64,000 nucleotides of DNA from Augochlora pura (GCF_028453695.1 NC_135774.1:1798001-1862000); one strand, 5' to 3'. Numbered from the stretch's first letter, positions 11,883 through 24,362 are shown. Notes: generated from the letters alone by a model not told the origin. Numbers and translations are program-made.

Positions 11883-12040
11883 CCCTTTGGTGACTCTCAT
11901 GCACCACTGATATTGTTCTTTCACCCATTAAAATAATTTTTACAGCAACAATGTTTAATTTTAGAAAAATTGTTAAATATGTTGGTATGAAAAATTATTT
12001 TAGATTTATAGCTAAAATGGCTTCGATTGCAAAGGGTTAA
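11879..12040 (+). mobile_element. TTAA-flanked miniature element, family B copy 2
   Basis: The left edge is TTGACCCTTTGGTGACTCTC and the right edge CTTCGATTGCAAAGGGTTAA. The left subterminal motif GGTGACTCT...CACCACT and the right motif AAAATGGCTTCGA match family B copy 1. The copy is shorter than copy 1 by an internal deletion. It abuts the family C element at 11612-11882. Confidence 0.65.
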
Positions 12041-13444
12041 TTATTAAATCCAACGCCTCTGGAACTAATTTCTTATTTTTTCTTTTTAGTACAGGATTTG
12101 ATTCGTCAAAAGGAGAAGATATAATATATCTCTGTTCGTGCCAATCTTGGAATATTCACGCGCGCGCTGTCTTTTTCTTCGGGAGCGTTGCTCGGCACGG
12201 CCGCGGAAGTTTTACGTAAGACGTCGCCGGTATTTAAAAAGCGCGGAGAGGATGCCAACGGGCGGTGAATGGCCTGGGACGATTACGCGGACCATGAACG
12301 ACATTGGCTGCGCCCCGAAGAATAATGAGAGCCCGCGGATAAACAGCCGGGGCGGCTGGCAGAGCGGGGAGGGGGGGGGGCAGGGACGGCCGGAAGACGG
12401 TGGAGAAGAAGGAGCTGTCGCCAACTCTCTTCGCGAGCACTCTCCGCGTCTCCGCGCGAGTACCAGCGCGAGAATATTCGAAAACGATGGGGAAATTGCG
12501 GGCAAAGCTCGCGACGGCCGCCGCGATAACCTGTCCGCCTGTAACGAATGCCAATCGGGTGAAACGAAGAAAAGCTAGCCCGCGTTAAAATATTCGCCGC
12601 GCGTCCCGCCTTTCGTTTCTGAACCGACGGGCCGGAACCCGGCGAACGCGATTTTCCAATCGGCGGATCATTGCCGCGACTGTCGCTAATTTATATATCG
12701 ACCCGGAGAAATCGGCCGTGCTCCGTGCGTCATCGGAAACGCCGCCGCCCCCCGCGAAGAGGACGGTGATCGTCGTCGACGAAGACGGCGGGCATTTTTC
12801 ATCGCTTGGATTTTGACGAGCGCAGGGAGCCGCGCCAGACACAAAGGAGATTCTGTTACCAATTAACCTGCAGCGGACACCTCTTTGAGGCGTTCCCCGT
12901 GGCAATAACTCAAAGAAAATTTTCGCGGCGGAAACTCGAGGAAGTCTGTCCGGGCGAGCGATAAATCCAGCGGCGAACTTCCGAGTCGATCCGGATCGAA
13001 GATCCAGCCTAAAAACGACGACCCGCTTTTTGCAACCGTATCGATTCTATGCGAAGCCCCGAATTGATCGCAACCGAGGCAAGATATTTCCAAGAAAATA
13101 CCGCGGAGTCGTGCGGCACAACCTTGAAGAAAAAACTCTGCAAAGATGCGGCGGATGGAATTTCTGGTGAACCGTGTTGCGACATGAATGGAATATGATG
13201 CCCAAAAAAGATGACCCAGTTCCGCGATACGTATCGCGGCTGAATTAATTCTAAGGTCGAAACTGAAATTAATCCCAGGCAGCGTTTCGACAAAATTAAA
13301 CGGATCGGTCCTTCGCGCGGCCCCCCGGCTGTATATCCTGATTACATCTGGGCCACGTCTGGATTAGGTTCGCAGTTAGGCGAGCGCGCCCGAACAAGAT
13401 CCGAGGGGCGCGCCTTTCCGTGCAGGGCGACGCGGCCCGCTTTT

Positions 13445-13544
13445 NNNNNNNNNNNNNNNNNNNNNNNNNNNNNNNNNNNNNNNNNNNNNNNNNNNNNNNN
13501 NNNNNNNNNNNNNNNNNNNNNNNNNNNNNNNNNNNNNNNNNNNN
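13445..13544. other. Assembly gap (100 N)
   Basis: Exactly 100 N, the customary placeholder for a gap of unknown size, lies in intron 2. Left flank: GACGCGGCCCGCTTTT. No flank duplication is visible here. Confidence 0.99.
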
Positions 13545-13839
13545 CGCAGTAAAATTTTCCATTGTAAAGGGATATCAAGGAGGACTTAACTATAAAATTG
13601 AATGCCCGATTTCACGTATACTCCTCTCCGCGTACCCCGTGGAAACGAATGATAGCTCGGCCACCGAACAATGATCCGGGGACCGTCTTTTTGTGATCGG
13701 GATTTGAAAGACACGCGTATCAGAATTTTCCGATCCATTACTGCTATTAACATGTTGAACACCGATATCTAATATTTCTATAACGGAAAGCTGTTTCCTA
13801 ATATTTATTAATCGTCAGGTAAAGCATTTCATTTCATTA

Positions 13840-13960
13840 ATTTTAGTTTAAATTTTGGTTTTAATTTTGGTTTAAATTTTGGTTTAAATTTTAATTTAAA
13901 TTTTCGTTTTACTTTTAGGTTAAATTCTGGTTTTGATTTTATCTTAAATTTCGGTTCGAT
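13840..13960. repeat. 12-bp tandem array
   Basis: About ten units follow the consensus TTTAAATTTTGG, increasingly diverged to the right (for example TTTTGATTTTAT). It is simple AT-rich intronic repeat. Confidence 0.85.
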
Positions 13961-14457
13961 TATTTTTTTTCACTTTTATTCGACCAGCGTCAACTAAAGC
14001 GAATAATATCGTGGACCTGCGAGCCTTTAAAGGATCTCGCCCGAAATAACTGAATTAAATGAAAATAAATTCGTTCGGCACGCCGAGCTCGAAAACGCGA
14101 AATCGGTCGAAAACGAAAACGAAATGAAATTCGTACGCGCGGCGAGCTAACCCACGTCCAAGAAGAACGAATGATTCGCGGATAGGTAAATCGCAGACGG
14201 TTCAGGATGTTCCGGCGTGGGGGATTGCCAGTTAACCAGCTCAGACAAGGCGCGAAGGATCCCGGGTCTCGCCTAATCTGTTTAGTTTGCCCGTGTTCAT
14301 CACCGCGCATTACCGAAGGCGATCAACATTTATAGAACGTCTTCTTGTTACTTCTGCTTGCGATGCAGACCGGGAACTTTGATCGTTAAACTCCGGGAAC
14401 TGGGCGGGTGTTTATTACAAGACGCGGCTCGCCCTGCCACACTTATGTAAATGATGG

Positions 14458-14521
14458 CAGAGAGAGAGAGAGGGAGAGAGAGAGAGAGAGAGGGAGAGAG
14501 AGAGAGGGAGAGAGAGAGGGA
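14458..14521. repeat. GA microsatellite
   Basis: About 64 bp of GA repeats are broken by four GGGA variants. It lies in intron 2. Confidence 0.95.
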
Positions 14522-15425
14522 GCCGGGGCGTTACAGCCGTCGTGGAGCGTGTTTCGGCCGGCTCAAAAACGGCTCGCCGAGCTCGGCCCAATATTTCCGG
14601 TTCCGAGGAAGCGATCGTTTACAAGTACGGTCTGCAGCTGCCGGGTCATTCGTAACTGTATCCTGTTTCTCTGAATCCTACGCGGACGTAACCGGTCTCT
14701 GATTAAAATAACACCGAAGAGGATACAATTACGATGGTAATTACTCCCGCGTGTTTCGTGTTGTTTCAATGAGAAACGCCACGTTAAAAGCGAGTCTAAA
14801 ACCGAGGGAGTATTATCTCTCTGCCATAACTGTCCCGCGAAAGCTTTGATAACAGTTTTGTATATTGTGTACCGTGTTTGGTGTCGGTTTAATCGTCGAA
14901 CCGTGACACAATGGTAAAAAAAGTGGCGACGATTAAATTCGATCAGTTACAGTAGAGATCTTGGAGTCGGTTACAGGCAAGGACACTTTGAATGGATTTT
15001 ACTTAGGATGCAGCGACGCGTTCCTGACATCGATACCGCCTTGGCCTGTCCGGCGTGTAGAGTCTTCTATTCCGGCCGACGTCGGCATAAAGGAGATTTT
15101 CCAGAATGGACAGCAATCTCGAGGGGATAAGTCTAAATGCACATAGACTCCGCCGTGAGCCCGCGTTCAATTAGAAGCGAAATTGCGAAGAACTTTTGCC
15201 TTCGACGGAACGTCCGGCGGGCCAACTTCATTATCTCGATCTCAACGAGCCCGTAAAATGCAAATCCGAACGCGGCCGTCTCTCTGCGCAAGAGCGCTCC
15301 TTGTTGCATTAAATTCGCTTTAACGCGTCGTTCCGCGCGAGCCTCTTTGGCTCCACCGCGGTCCTTTTCCCCGGCCCGGCAATCGCGAACTGTTATCAAA
15401 CCGGCCGGGTTCGCGGCTGCGATTT

Positions 15426-15442
15426 CCCCCCCCCCCCCCCCC
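15426..15442. repeat. Poly-C run
   Basis: An uninterrupted C tract of 17 bases is followed by TCCCTCC. Length may be uncertain because of sequencing of homopolymers. Confidence 0.95.
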
Positions 15443-15522
15443 TCCCTCCAAGTTGACAGTGATCGAAGACGGAAAGTTAAACGGCCGCGAATTATTCGCG
15501 GTGCTCCGACACGCGGGTACAC

Positions 15523-15568
15523 ACCTCTCTCTCCCTCTCTCTCTCTGTCTCTCTCTTTCTCTCGCTCG
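15523..15568. repeat. CT microsatellite
   Basis: CT repeats with CCCT, GTCT and TTCT interruptions lie in intron 2. Confidence 0.9.
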
Positions 15569-16942
15569 CCAAGAACAGATTAGGTACGTTTGGGACGCGT
15601 TTGCACGGCGTTTTGCTATTTATTTGGCTTAAACACTGCTCGGTCTTCTAACGAAGTAAATATTAGTCTGGCGCTCGGCGGCGAGGCGACGGTACCCGCG
15701 AATAAAATTTCAGCGAGGCGCGAGCCCTCGCCCAAACACGAGGGCGTTTAATCAAAAGAAGATCCACACGATTCCGCGACGGTGTTCATTAACCCAGTTT
15801 TATCGGGACAACAAAATAAAGGGGCAACCTGCGTGCGGTCGCCGAAGAAACGAACCCTCATTGTCCTGCTAACGAGTGCCACGCGTCGCCGAGGTGCTGC
15901 GCAGAGGCAGACTTTCGCCGTTTCGTCTCGCGAGCCCTGTTTATAGAAATATTTGGCCGACTCGTTCCGCGGATGAAACCATCCAGCGGCAAGCGGAACA
16001 TTCGACGACGCGTCATCGCGCGCTGGCCGAACGCGGAAAGCGAAATCAACCGAAGCGGGCCGACGCGGATCGTGCCTGGGACCCCCGGTGCCGCGCGCGC
16101 GCGCGGATCATGGGACGGTCAAGCGAACGTGTCAAGCAAAATACAACGTTTGCCCGGGGAAACCCGCCTGTTAACGAACGTGTTACGCTTTTAAATTCGT
16201 TTAATCACTACGGAGCGTTAAACCCGCGACAATGGAATGAATTAATTACCGGGTGAACGTGTACGGAATCATGAGAAAATTAATTTCATGAAATATGCGA
16301 TATCTGCGCGGAGAGCCGCGCGGGCTCGGTTAAAAATTCCATTCGATCGCGCGCGCCCGCCAATCTATATACGCGACGCTATTTTCCGTAAATTAGTCGC
16401 GGAATCCGCACGCGCCTGCACGATCAACTATCGCGCACGGTGATCGACGAAACGGAAAAAGAGGTCGTTGAAACGAGAGAGAGAGACGGCTGCGAGCGTT
16501 TTCGTTCGCGGAGGATCGACGGAAATTTGAGAGACCGAGGCGCTGCATCCGTAAAAGTAGGAGAGGGCCGTAAACATCTTGAGTTCATCAAAGGGAGGCA
16601 TAACAGAGCGTTCTGGTGTGCAGGATCGGAAAGCAATCGACTTCTATCGGCTCGCAGGCGTCGCATTCAATTAGAAGTTAGGCTGCTGTTCAGGATTGCG
16701 ACGGAGCGCGGCGCAGCTTGGGCGGGAGGGGGCACGCTCGGTTTCATTATCTCGTTCCCCCTAACGGAGCACGCAATGAAATTTTATACGGGCGGTCCAG
16801 CGAGCACGTAGCGACAATAGAAGTAGCGTGCGAATTGTTCGACGGCGACCTTCCTATTGATTTCCACCTGCGTCGGTTTAGCTCGGCCTCGCTCTCCCTC
16901 TTTCCACCCCTATCGCTCCCTTTTCCTCCCCACCCTATTCTA

Positions 16943-17000
16943 ACTCTCTCTCTCTCTCTCTCTCTCTTGCTCTCTCTCTCTCCCTATCTCTCTCGCTCTC
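16943..17000. repeat. CT microsatellite
   Basis: A perfect CT run is followed by interrupted CT repeats (TTGC, CCTA). It lies in intron 2. Confidence 0.95.
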
Positions 17001-17739
17001 TACGGTTCTACCGAGCTTCTATCCGTGGCCTGCGACCGCACAATTATTGCGTAACGCGGCCGCCGCGCCGTGGAAGACAAACAACGCGGTAATAACTCCG
17101 TGAATATCGTGAAAAAGGGATCGCGGCCGTGAAAAGCTGCAGCAATCCGCGCGCGGTTTTTCGACGGCCGCGTTGCGCGCTCCGCGAACGTCGAATCGGC
17201 TCTTCTCTATGGCCGTTGCTCGCAACCGCGTAATATATTTTCCGCGCGTACGCGACGACGAAACAAACGGCCCGCGAAAACCCGAAAGAATCATGGCTCT
17301 CTGATTTGTTCGTTCCCCTCGCCGGTCCATTGTCCGACGGCCCTCTTAATTCTAACCCGTCCGGACATTATTCCGCGATCCTGCTCATCGGTCGCAGCTT
17401 CTCCGCTCGTCGAACGCGACGAATCCCACCCGTGACCCGGTTCCCGCGCCGCGCGATTCTCTTTTTTCGGCGAATCGTCGCGCCCGACTTGCTAAGAATT
17501 TCGCCCGAGCTCGTCGAGCGTTCGCGGGGTTTAATGTAATGCTTGCCGGTGCAGTTTTTATTCGGTCGAAAATCCTGATGAGAAAAGGACCGCCTTGCCT
17601 CGCCGCGTTGTAAAGCACGGGGACTTTGACAGAAAATTTGGTCGATTCTCGGCACGTTCTTAGTGAATGCAAAGTTCCAGGAAATCGTAACGTCGGTTTT
17701 TTCGATCCTCGATACCGATAGCTTGTTCTTCGGCGTGAA

Positions 17740-17835
17740 ATAAAGCGTCGAGAAAAAAGTCGTAGATCGAATTTTATTAGCTGGTTGCAAACGGAAGACT
17801 CGACTTTGTATCGCAACCAGAAGCCGGTTCCCGTG
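17740..17835. repeat. Possible fragment of the inverted-motif repeat (half unit)
   Basis: GTCGAGAAAAAAGTCGTAGA at 17746 resembles the right-hand half of the units at 48660-49430 and 57640-58480 (a G-A-rich run then TCGTAGA). No left-hand half was recognised. Confidence 0.25.
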
Positions 17836-18746
17836 CAAAATTGTTTCATCTCCGAGCAATCGTTCGGAAATGTACAATTTCGCGCGAGATTTTTCGACGG
17901 ACTGTTCCGCCGCTGTTCTCAGTTGTCGCATAACGCCGGAATTCGTTCATGCGAATCGGTGAATTTTAACAAAAAAAAAAAAAAAGGGAAAGCTCTCGAG
18001 GCTTTCAAATGAGCCGCGCGCAATATCGCCGTGTGATTTTTGTTCGCGGGAGTTGCGGTCGGACTCCGTGTATCGGCGGTATTTCACCGGGAAAATTATG
18101 ATCAAACACCGCGGTGAAACGGAGAACCGTGGACAGGTGATAAATCGCATCGATTAAATCTGCTTTTTTTTCCGGCGAGGCAGCCGCGGCGGATAACCTA
18201 ATAGTTGTTGATGCGGGTCGGTCGAAAAAGCATATTTGCTCTTTGAAAATATACCCCTTTTTGAATGTACACAAGCGCCGCGTATACCGGGTTTGGGATT
18301 GTTTTAGCACGCCCTTTCGATAGTTCCACATAATCTGATGCAACGGAATTGCATTTTGACGGGAACGGTTACCGCACCTGTGGGAGTTAAACCGAAAAAC
18401 ATCGATGTTTTGAAAGCGGCGCGACTCCTGTGCTCGCCCAGCGTGTCTATACAAATCGAAGCTTTTCAATGAAACAGTATCTATTGTTTCCATCTCCCAT
18501 CGACACGTGTGCACAGCGCGGACGACCGTGGATTTTCGACCATGAGTTTGCTGTCCAAACTACCAACTCGCGGGTACATCCCTCTACCCGGTAACGAAAC
18601 AGCTAATGTTTTCCTCCGTGGAAACACGTTTCAATCTCATAATATCAAATAATGTAACAGCAACGGCTGAAATTCACTCTGCAAATCCAGCGGGAATAGA
18701 GCTGTACCTAAAACGGAAATAATTAACATTTTCACGGACGACTGTT

Positions 18747-18981
18747 TTAACCGCTTGCGCTATGACTCCATTAACGTTGCATTTATTAGCACTTATTTGT
18801 CCTTAATATTTCCTTTAATTGGACCAGATTATTTTCGTTACTTCTATCTTCATTATTTATTTCCCTTTCCAGACTTTGATAACAGAAAAATTTGATTTCG
18901 ATTTAGAAGAAATTGATAATTTATTAATTTAGTAGAATCTTCATCGCGAGTCTGACTCGTTATTATAGTGCAAGGGGTTAA
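18747..18981 (-). mobile_element. TTAA-flanked miniature element, family A copy 2
   Basis: The left edge is TTAACCGCTTGCGCTATGAC and the right edge TTATAGTGCAAGGGGTTAA. The palindrome CGAGTCTGACTCG lies just inside the right end, as in the copy at 32196, and inverted relative to the copy at 1200. It is about 235 bp and non-coding. Confidence 0.75.
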
Positions 18982-20012
18982 GCGATAGATTATTAGTAAT
19001 TTATAAAACGTCTGATAATGTAGTGTGTGGAATCTTGAAGCAATCAACGTTCGCGAAACGATAAAAGGAACGTTGGCAGCGGACGTGTCCGTCGAGTGGA
19101 CCCTGGAATTGCGAATTTCCGCGAAGAATCGTCGAGGCGTGCGCCGAAAATAATTTCTCGAATTCTGACGGCGTCGCGCAGGCAGTTTCGCGATTCACGA
19201 TATCGCAGTGGATAAATAATGGTGTAAATCCGGAGGTGTCCGATACTTACAGCAGTGTACGTGCGGTCGCCGGTCGGACGGGCCAGTGTATCTTGATAAT
19301 ATTAATTCGGACACGTAACCCGTTCCCTCGGCCACGCCGCGCTGCCCCGTGCATGTCCTCGCCGGGCTAATTGCCCGTAACGCGGAATGCTTACACACAA
19401 AACACGCAGCGGCGAGGTGGAAACGCGGCTTAATGAAACGGTAAGCTACACACTTTTGCGAGCGGCGGCGCGGCGGCCCGTGCGGATCTGTCGCGCGGCC
19501 GCGCCTCGCGTTTATGAAAACCGTCGCGTCCGACGACGGGGCGCCTATGCATTATGGAATTTCGTTATGAAGCATTAATTTCTAACTAAGCGGGGGCCCG
19601 TCCTCGACTTCCCTGTTCTTTCATTCGGAATCCCGGCTTCCGAGACAACGAGGGCGGTTATCCGGCGGTTCACTTCGAGCCGCGGAGCGTTTTCGCCGCT
19701 TTCGAGGCGAGATCAAAAGATATCAGCTTTCATTTATTACGCTCGCACTCCTCGATTTAGGGACCGGAATTGTACGCCTGCGCGACGGCCACCATCCTTC
19801 GCGACGCGCCTGATCCATTCCGATATGTAAACGCTCCCGTTTCCTTCGCTCTCCTATTATTGGCAGTGCCGCCGTGCTTGCACATCTGCATCGGCTTTCT
19901 GTATGAAGATAATAGAACTTCGATGTTGGGGTAATGGACCTTCGAATAAAACTTCGATGACTATACGATTATATAACTACTTGAAAATCCTCTATCATCC
20001 GAACGTATGAAT

Positions 20013-20201
20013 TTAACCCCTATAACAACGAGTCGGATAACATTTAACTTAACCACGATTTAATAAATACGGCTGCCAGTTATTTCTATTAAATTGAAAT
20101 AAAATTTAAATCGCCCATCTTCGAAATTTGGGAATCGGGACACCAGAATCATCTCGTGGCATCAAGGAAATAATTAAGGGCGAAACAGTGCAAGGGGCTA
20201 A
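20013..20201 (+). mobile_element. TTAA-flanked miniature element, family A copy 3 (eroded)
   Basis: The left edge is TTAACCCCTATAACAACGAG and the right edge CAGTGCAAGGGGCTAA. The family palindrome is half lost (ACGAGTCGGATAA). The right TTAA is changed to CTAA. At about 190 bp it is shorter than its relatives. Confidence 0.5.
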
Positions 20202-21148
20202 TAGACCCCTCCACACAACACGTGGTTTTGCCGTACCGAAAACAAATTCCCACCGTTACACGGACTTCAAAGAACGTGAAAAATATTTGTTGCCTCATCC
20301 GATGACAGATCCATCGATTGACAAAATTGCAGGTTACCCGAACCGCCGCGAAGAGTCGGTCCGGTTAAAGAACCGGTCGTATCGCCGCCATTCCGGGCGG
20401 CGGGTCGAGTAAAAAAAAGAAAAAAAAATGCTGTCGCGCAGTTCGAAAAATCCGTGTAACGAGACCCCCATGGGAAGCTTGAAATCCGCCGTTCGTTTTC
20501 CTCGAACGAAACTCTAAAGCCGGCAGGAAAAATCGCTTTGAGCTCGCCCGGATTTCCGGAGCGGTTCGATCGCGGCGGCCTGGCACTCTTCCCCCCAACC
20601 CCACCCCCTCCCCCTCCCCGTCCCTCCCTCTCGGCTATGTTTCGTTCAATTCCGCTCGCGCACCAATTAGCCTAAGCAAATTCGTTACGTTCCAAGCCGC
20701 GGCGCTCGCGCGAGCGCGCGGATCACGGAACTTTTGTTTCGCCGGGAATCAGGGACTTTTTTCCAATTATAAAGACGCCCGGGCACCGGGATAGGATGTA
20801 AGAAAGTTTCCGGCTTATAGCTTCCATTGAGAAAAATTCCGCGGAAAGCAGACACATTCTTCAGCCCGGCGAAAGGAGGGGAAAAAACTTCGCTTCAAAG
20901 TATCGCGGAACCCGGAGCACCGGCGTTTCCTGGCTAATTCCCGGCGAGTCCCGCGAACCGGGGGCCGGCCAGGTGAAGCTACTTTGTTTAACGAAGGCAA
21001 TCGCAGGTACCTCGTTCCGCAACTCTCAAACTCTTTCTCGCCCCGGGGGGTGGTCCGCGAGATCTGTCTTCGACCTGTACCGATCTCTTCTCTGCGACGG
21101 AGATTTCATTAACTGTTGCGACCTTCTTCCAAAAAATGTAAGAAGGAT

Positions 21149-21167
21149 CTATATATATATATATATA
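21149..21167. repeat. TA microsatellite
   Basis: A perfect AT run of 19 bp lies 40 bp from the solo LTR. Confidence 0.9.
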
Positions 21168-21211
21168 AATATTCGATTGATATATCCTTGCACGAATATA
21201 CTATACAGTTT

Positions 21212-21481
21212 TGTTGAGGGGTTGTGTGGAATAAAACACTCTCGTGTAGTATAAAACCAGAGTAAATAATTATATATTTAAAAGTTAATATAATTGTACG
21301 GTGGAAGGACAGGCGCACGATGTGAATGCTACGGACTATACAGAAGAACTCGTGAACTAGGCGACAGTACGCATTTCTGTGCCTAGCATACTTGAAGGTT
21401 TACCTGAACCCTCATAAGAGTTCGGTACCTGGGATGTAGAGGTTTTCCTAAAAATACAGACATACTTCGTTCTGCTTAACA
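21212..21481. mobile_element. Solo LTR of a retrotransposon
   Basis: A 270-bp segment starts TGTTGAGGGG and ends GCTTAACA, giving the expected TG...CA ends with a 4-bp inverted terminus TGTT/AACA. It is flanked on both sides by the identical 5-bp direct repeat AGTTT (21207-21211 and 21482-21486), the target-site duplication of LTR integration. There is no internal coding region, so it is the product of LTR-LTR recombination. The TGTTGA start recalls Ty1/copia LTRs, but the superfamily is only a guess. A GTAGTATAAAACCAG stretch near 21246 could be the LTR's TATA-type promoter, suggesting plus orientation. Confidence 0.8.
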
Positions 21482-21691
21482 AGTTTCACCATTGAAAAAT
21501 CCACGAACATTCGAATTAGCATACTCTCAGGAAACAGTCAACTTGTTGAGGCCGCGCGCTTGATACCAAGGCTCCATTAATTTTTAGGCGACCCTCCCGG
21601 ACGAAATGGCCACGGTACACCGCGCCAGTTATTAGCTGTTATCGTGGCCCGCGAAAGCCCCTATCGAAAACAATGCGACGGCAACAGGAGC

Positions 21692-21715
21692 GGGGGGGGG
21701 GGGGGGGGGGGGGGG
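21692..21715. repeat. Poly-G run
   Basis: An uninterrupted G tract of 24 bases. Length may be unreliable. Confidence 0.95.
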
Positions 21716-22399
21716 CGCTCGGCGTCGGCGGGCGGAATCGTTAAAAATCCTCTGTTGCCCCGCTCTCCAGCTTTTAATCCCATTTCATCCCGCGGCCCGC
21801 GAATGAACCTTCTGTTAGGCCGAGCCGAGACAAAACTGAACCGGCGACCCTCTCGGCGCTCCTTACTTCAATTAAATCTTCCTTCGGCTATCCCCTTGTA
21901 CGTGTCTCCCGCCGTCGTTCCCATCGCCCGCACCACTTGTAATACCGTGGGCAAATTAAAAGGATCTGTACCGCGAACGAATATAATACTCGGCCCCCCC
22001 TCGATCCTCTCCCGTCGGCTCCGTGGCGACGACATCGGGTCCTGTGCGAGTAGATTTTCCTCGTCGGTCACGTTAACAGTCGTGCAGCGCGGGACGGATC
22101 GTCGGCGTTTATAGAGCGCGCGGGTACGCTCGGGACAATGCCGTTGCACTCCGGTCTCGTTTCGTCGAAATAAAATCCGTATCGGAGCGTACCGGTAAAC
22201 CCCCGTGTCTCTAAATTAATCCGCGCGAACATCGGAAGCCACCGGAATATCCCGATCATTACGTATCTCCGGGCATTAAGCCGGCAATTCATATTTCTGG
22301 GATCGGAATAATATAAAACTCGACCGGGACGGTCGTACCTATAATTTCTGATCAAATATATTAACCTTAAATTAATATAGAATAAATCGGATCGATCCG

Positions 22400-22650
22400 T
22401 ATTAATGCGGATGAATCTTTATTTATTCGAACGAGTTTGTACCAATTTAGACGACTCTACGTTAATTTAGACGCGTTTATACTCGTTTAGACGTGTTCGT
22501 ATCGCTGCGAATGACTTTATATCAATGCAAATGAATTGATATTAATTGAAATGTATTTATATTAATTCAAATGTAGTTATACTAATTCAAACGCATTTAT
22601 ACTAATTCAAATGCATTTATATTAATTGAAATGTATTTATATTAATTCCG
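22400..22650. repeat. 20-bp tandem array
   Basis: At least six well-kept units of consensus ATGCATTTATACTAATTCAA occur from about 22540. The copies to the left are more diverged and more GC-rich (TTTAGACG variants). It lies in intron 2, AT-rich and non-coding. Confidence 0.85.
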
Positions 22651-22699
22651 CTAAATTCCCGTTTATCAAATACCGTCGTTCTCCGCGAATTATTGTTCG

Positions 22700-22815
22700 T
22701 ATTCACCCTTTGAACTCGATTCCTGATTCTGAAGCGCCATTGAAATTCTTGCGCAATTGTAAAGAATTTTAATATTACAGAATTTGTTACAATTCGTCGT
22801 GGGAATCGTTTAATA
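22700..22815. mobile_element. Eroded TTAA-type element end, family B-like
   Basis: TTCACCCTTTGAACTCGATT resembles the family B terminus with changes, and GAAGCGCCA nearby resembles its subterminal region. No opposite end was found and the right limit is arbitrary. Confidence 0.3.
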
Positions 22816-23639
22816 GACCGTCCAATTTCCATGAGGCGAGAGAAATAAAAATTCTATAAGAATCCCCGGGGACCAGCTTCGACGAAATGTCTGTAACTAC
22901 GATAGTTTTTGCCGGTAAAAGGTTAATAATGGCAGGAGTGCCGTCTTTACGTTCGCTCGAATGGAGATCGTCAAATAAATCGGCAAAAGTTTTCCAGTGC
23001 CCATCAATGGAGCGCGGAGAGTCGGATCAGATCAAACAGACAAATTGTACACACCGTTCGTTTCGGAGAGCGTGCGTGGAAAATCGATACGGCCGACCCC
23101 TCGAGCGGCGCGGGGGGGAGGGGGGGGGTCGGCTCCAATAAATCACTAATCGACGGAAGAAATATAACAAAACATTTAATTCGTGCAAAGCCCGTCGTGT
23201 CAGCGGACCGATTCCGTGCCCGAAAAGAAACCGGGGGAAACCTTTTTCCACGCCCTCCGTACATCCCCCGAAGACCGACCCCGGAGCTATTACGTGAGCG
23301 CGATAATAAGTTCGCGCCCGCTGGGGAAACAAAAATCGCCTTCGGACCCTGCAGCTAATACATTCTCGCGAACTTTCTTGTATAATTTTATGTTTGTTTA
23401 CGGACCGTCCGGAATACGCGAACTCGCCCGACTTCAACGTTCCTAACTTCTCGCCTAATTTTAACGGAATCAACCCGTTCCGGGACGCTTCGCTTTAAAT
23501 TCAATCCGTCCTCTTTCTTGTTCCACGGAAAATAGTTCCTCGGAAACGCGAGATTGTTTAAGACAAGAGAACGCATTTCTCGGATAAATAATGGCGGAGA
23601 AAGGGAGAGAGGAGCACGTCGGGCAGCATCCACTCAATC

Positions 23640-24160
23640 TGTCCGATCGTAAATCATAGTCTGCTTGTTGACCTTAGACTGTTTCCCTTCCACCTGTCCG
23701 ATCCTAAACCGCGTCTATTCCACTTGTCTGGCCACAAGTCATCCCTATATCGCGTGGTTAATCGCAGACTGGAACTGCATTCCACCTGTCCGACTGTACC
23801 ATAAACTTCTACGTTGTTTTATCACGTTCCTATTCCACCTGTCTGATCATAGGACGTACCGTTTCTACTTGTCGAGACGACGCATCGAGTATTTAGTCGT
23901 GGGTCTGATTTATAATCGACTTATTCTACTGGCGACTGTTTTCTTTCGATTTGTCCGACCGGAGGTCGTTCTTATTCCACTTTCCTGACTGTATATAACA
24001 TCTCCTTCACTTGTCTGACTTTACACGTTTATTCTACTTGGGCGCAAAACTTCTGCGATTCGGTCTGACCATAGGTCGTTCCATTCTACCGGACCGTCTG
24101 TAAACCACACCTGCTCCACTAGCCTGACTATACTCTACGCTTGGTCTACCTATCGATCTA
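23640..24160. repeat. Degenerate ~30-bp minisatellite, array 1
   Basis: Units carry the core TTCCACTTGTCTGACC followed by a variable AT-rich half. Cores recur at 23689, 23719, 23781, 23834, 24007 and elsewhere, at multiples of roughly 30 bp. The array stops about 200 bp from dpr exon 2. The same unit forms a longer array at 28780-29920. Confidence 0.75.
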
Positions 24161-24362
24161 TCTCCACCCTGTAATTTCAAATGATCCAACCCCCTCGGGC
24201 TGTTATATTTTAATCTCAGCCACCGTCGTCTCAAATTTTCATCGGCTAAGCTTGCGACGTCGGTAATCTCAGGGGAGAATTAGAAGCAGCTGGACAAAAC
24301 AGTATTAAGATGAAAGGAGGGCCACGCTCTTTTAATAAATAATAGTAAGGGGGGAATCTTAC

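Larger units (their letters stand above)
677..24362 (-). other. dpr13: Intron 2 of the dpr gene (23.7 kb)
   Basis: The donor is at 24362 and the acceptor ends at 677. I see no convincing nested gene. Stretches such as 3110-8430, 12050-13440, 14000-18700 and 19000-21100 are ordinary CpG-rich intronic DNA with short chance reading frames. The AT-rich islands at 1060-2440, 2740-3110, 5740-6110, 8440-9000, 9530-10080 and 11450-12130 largely coincide with transposon remnants or single ends of them. Confidence 0.8.

Noticed and set aside
17368..17931. 187-codon minus-strand frame in intron 2
   Set aside because: Arg-rich, with no recognisable domain; it overlaps a repeat fragment and is probably chance in GC-rich DNA.
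18005..18514. 169-codon minus-strand frame
   Set aside because: It begins at a GTG codon, with no recognisable family and no supporting splice signals.
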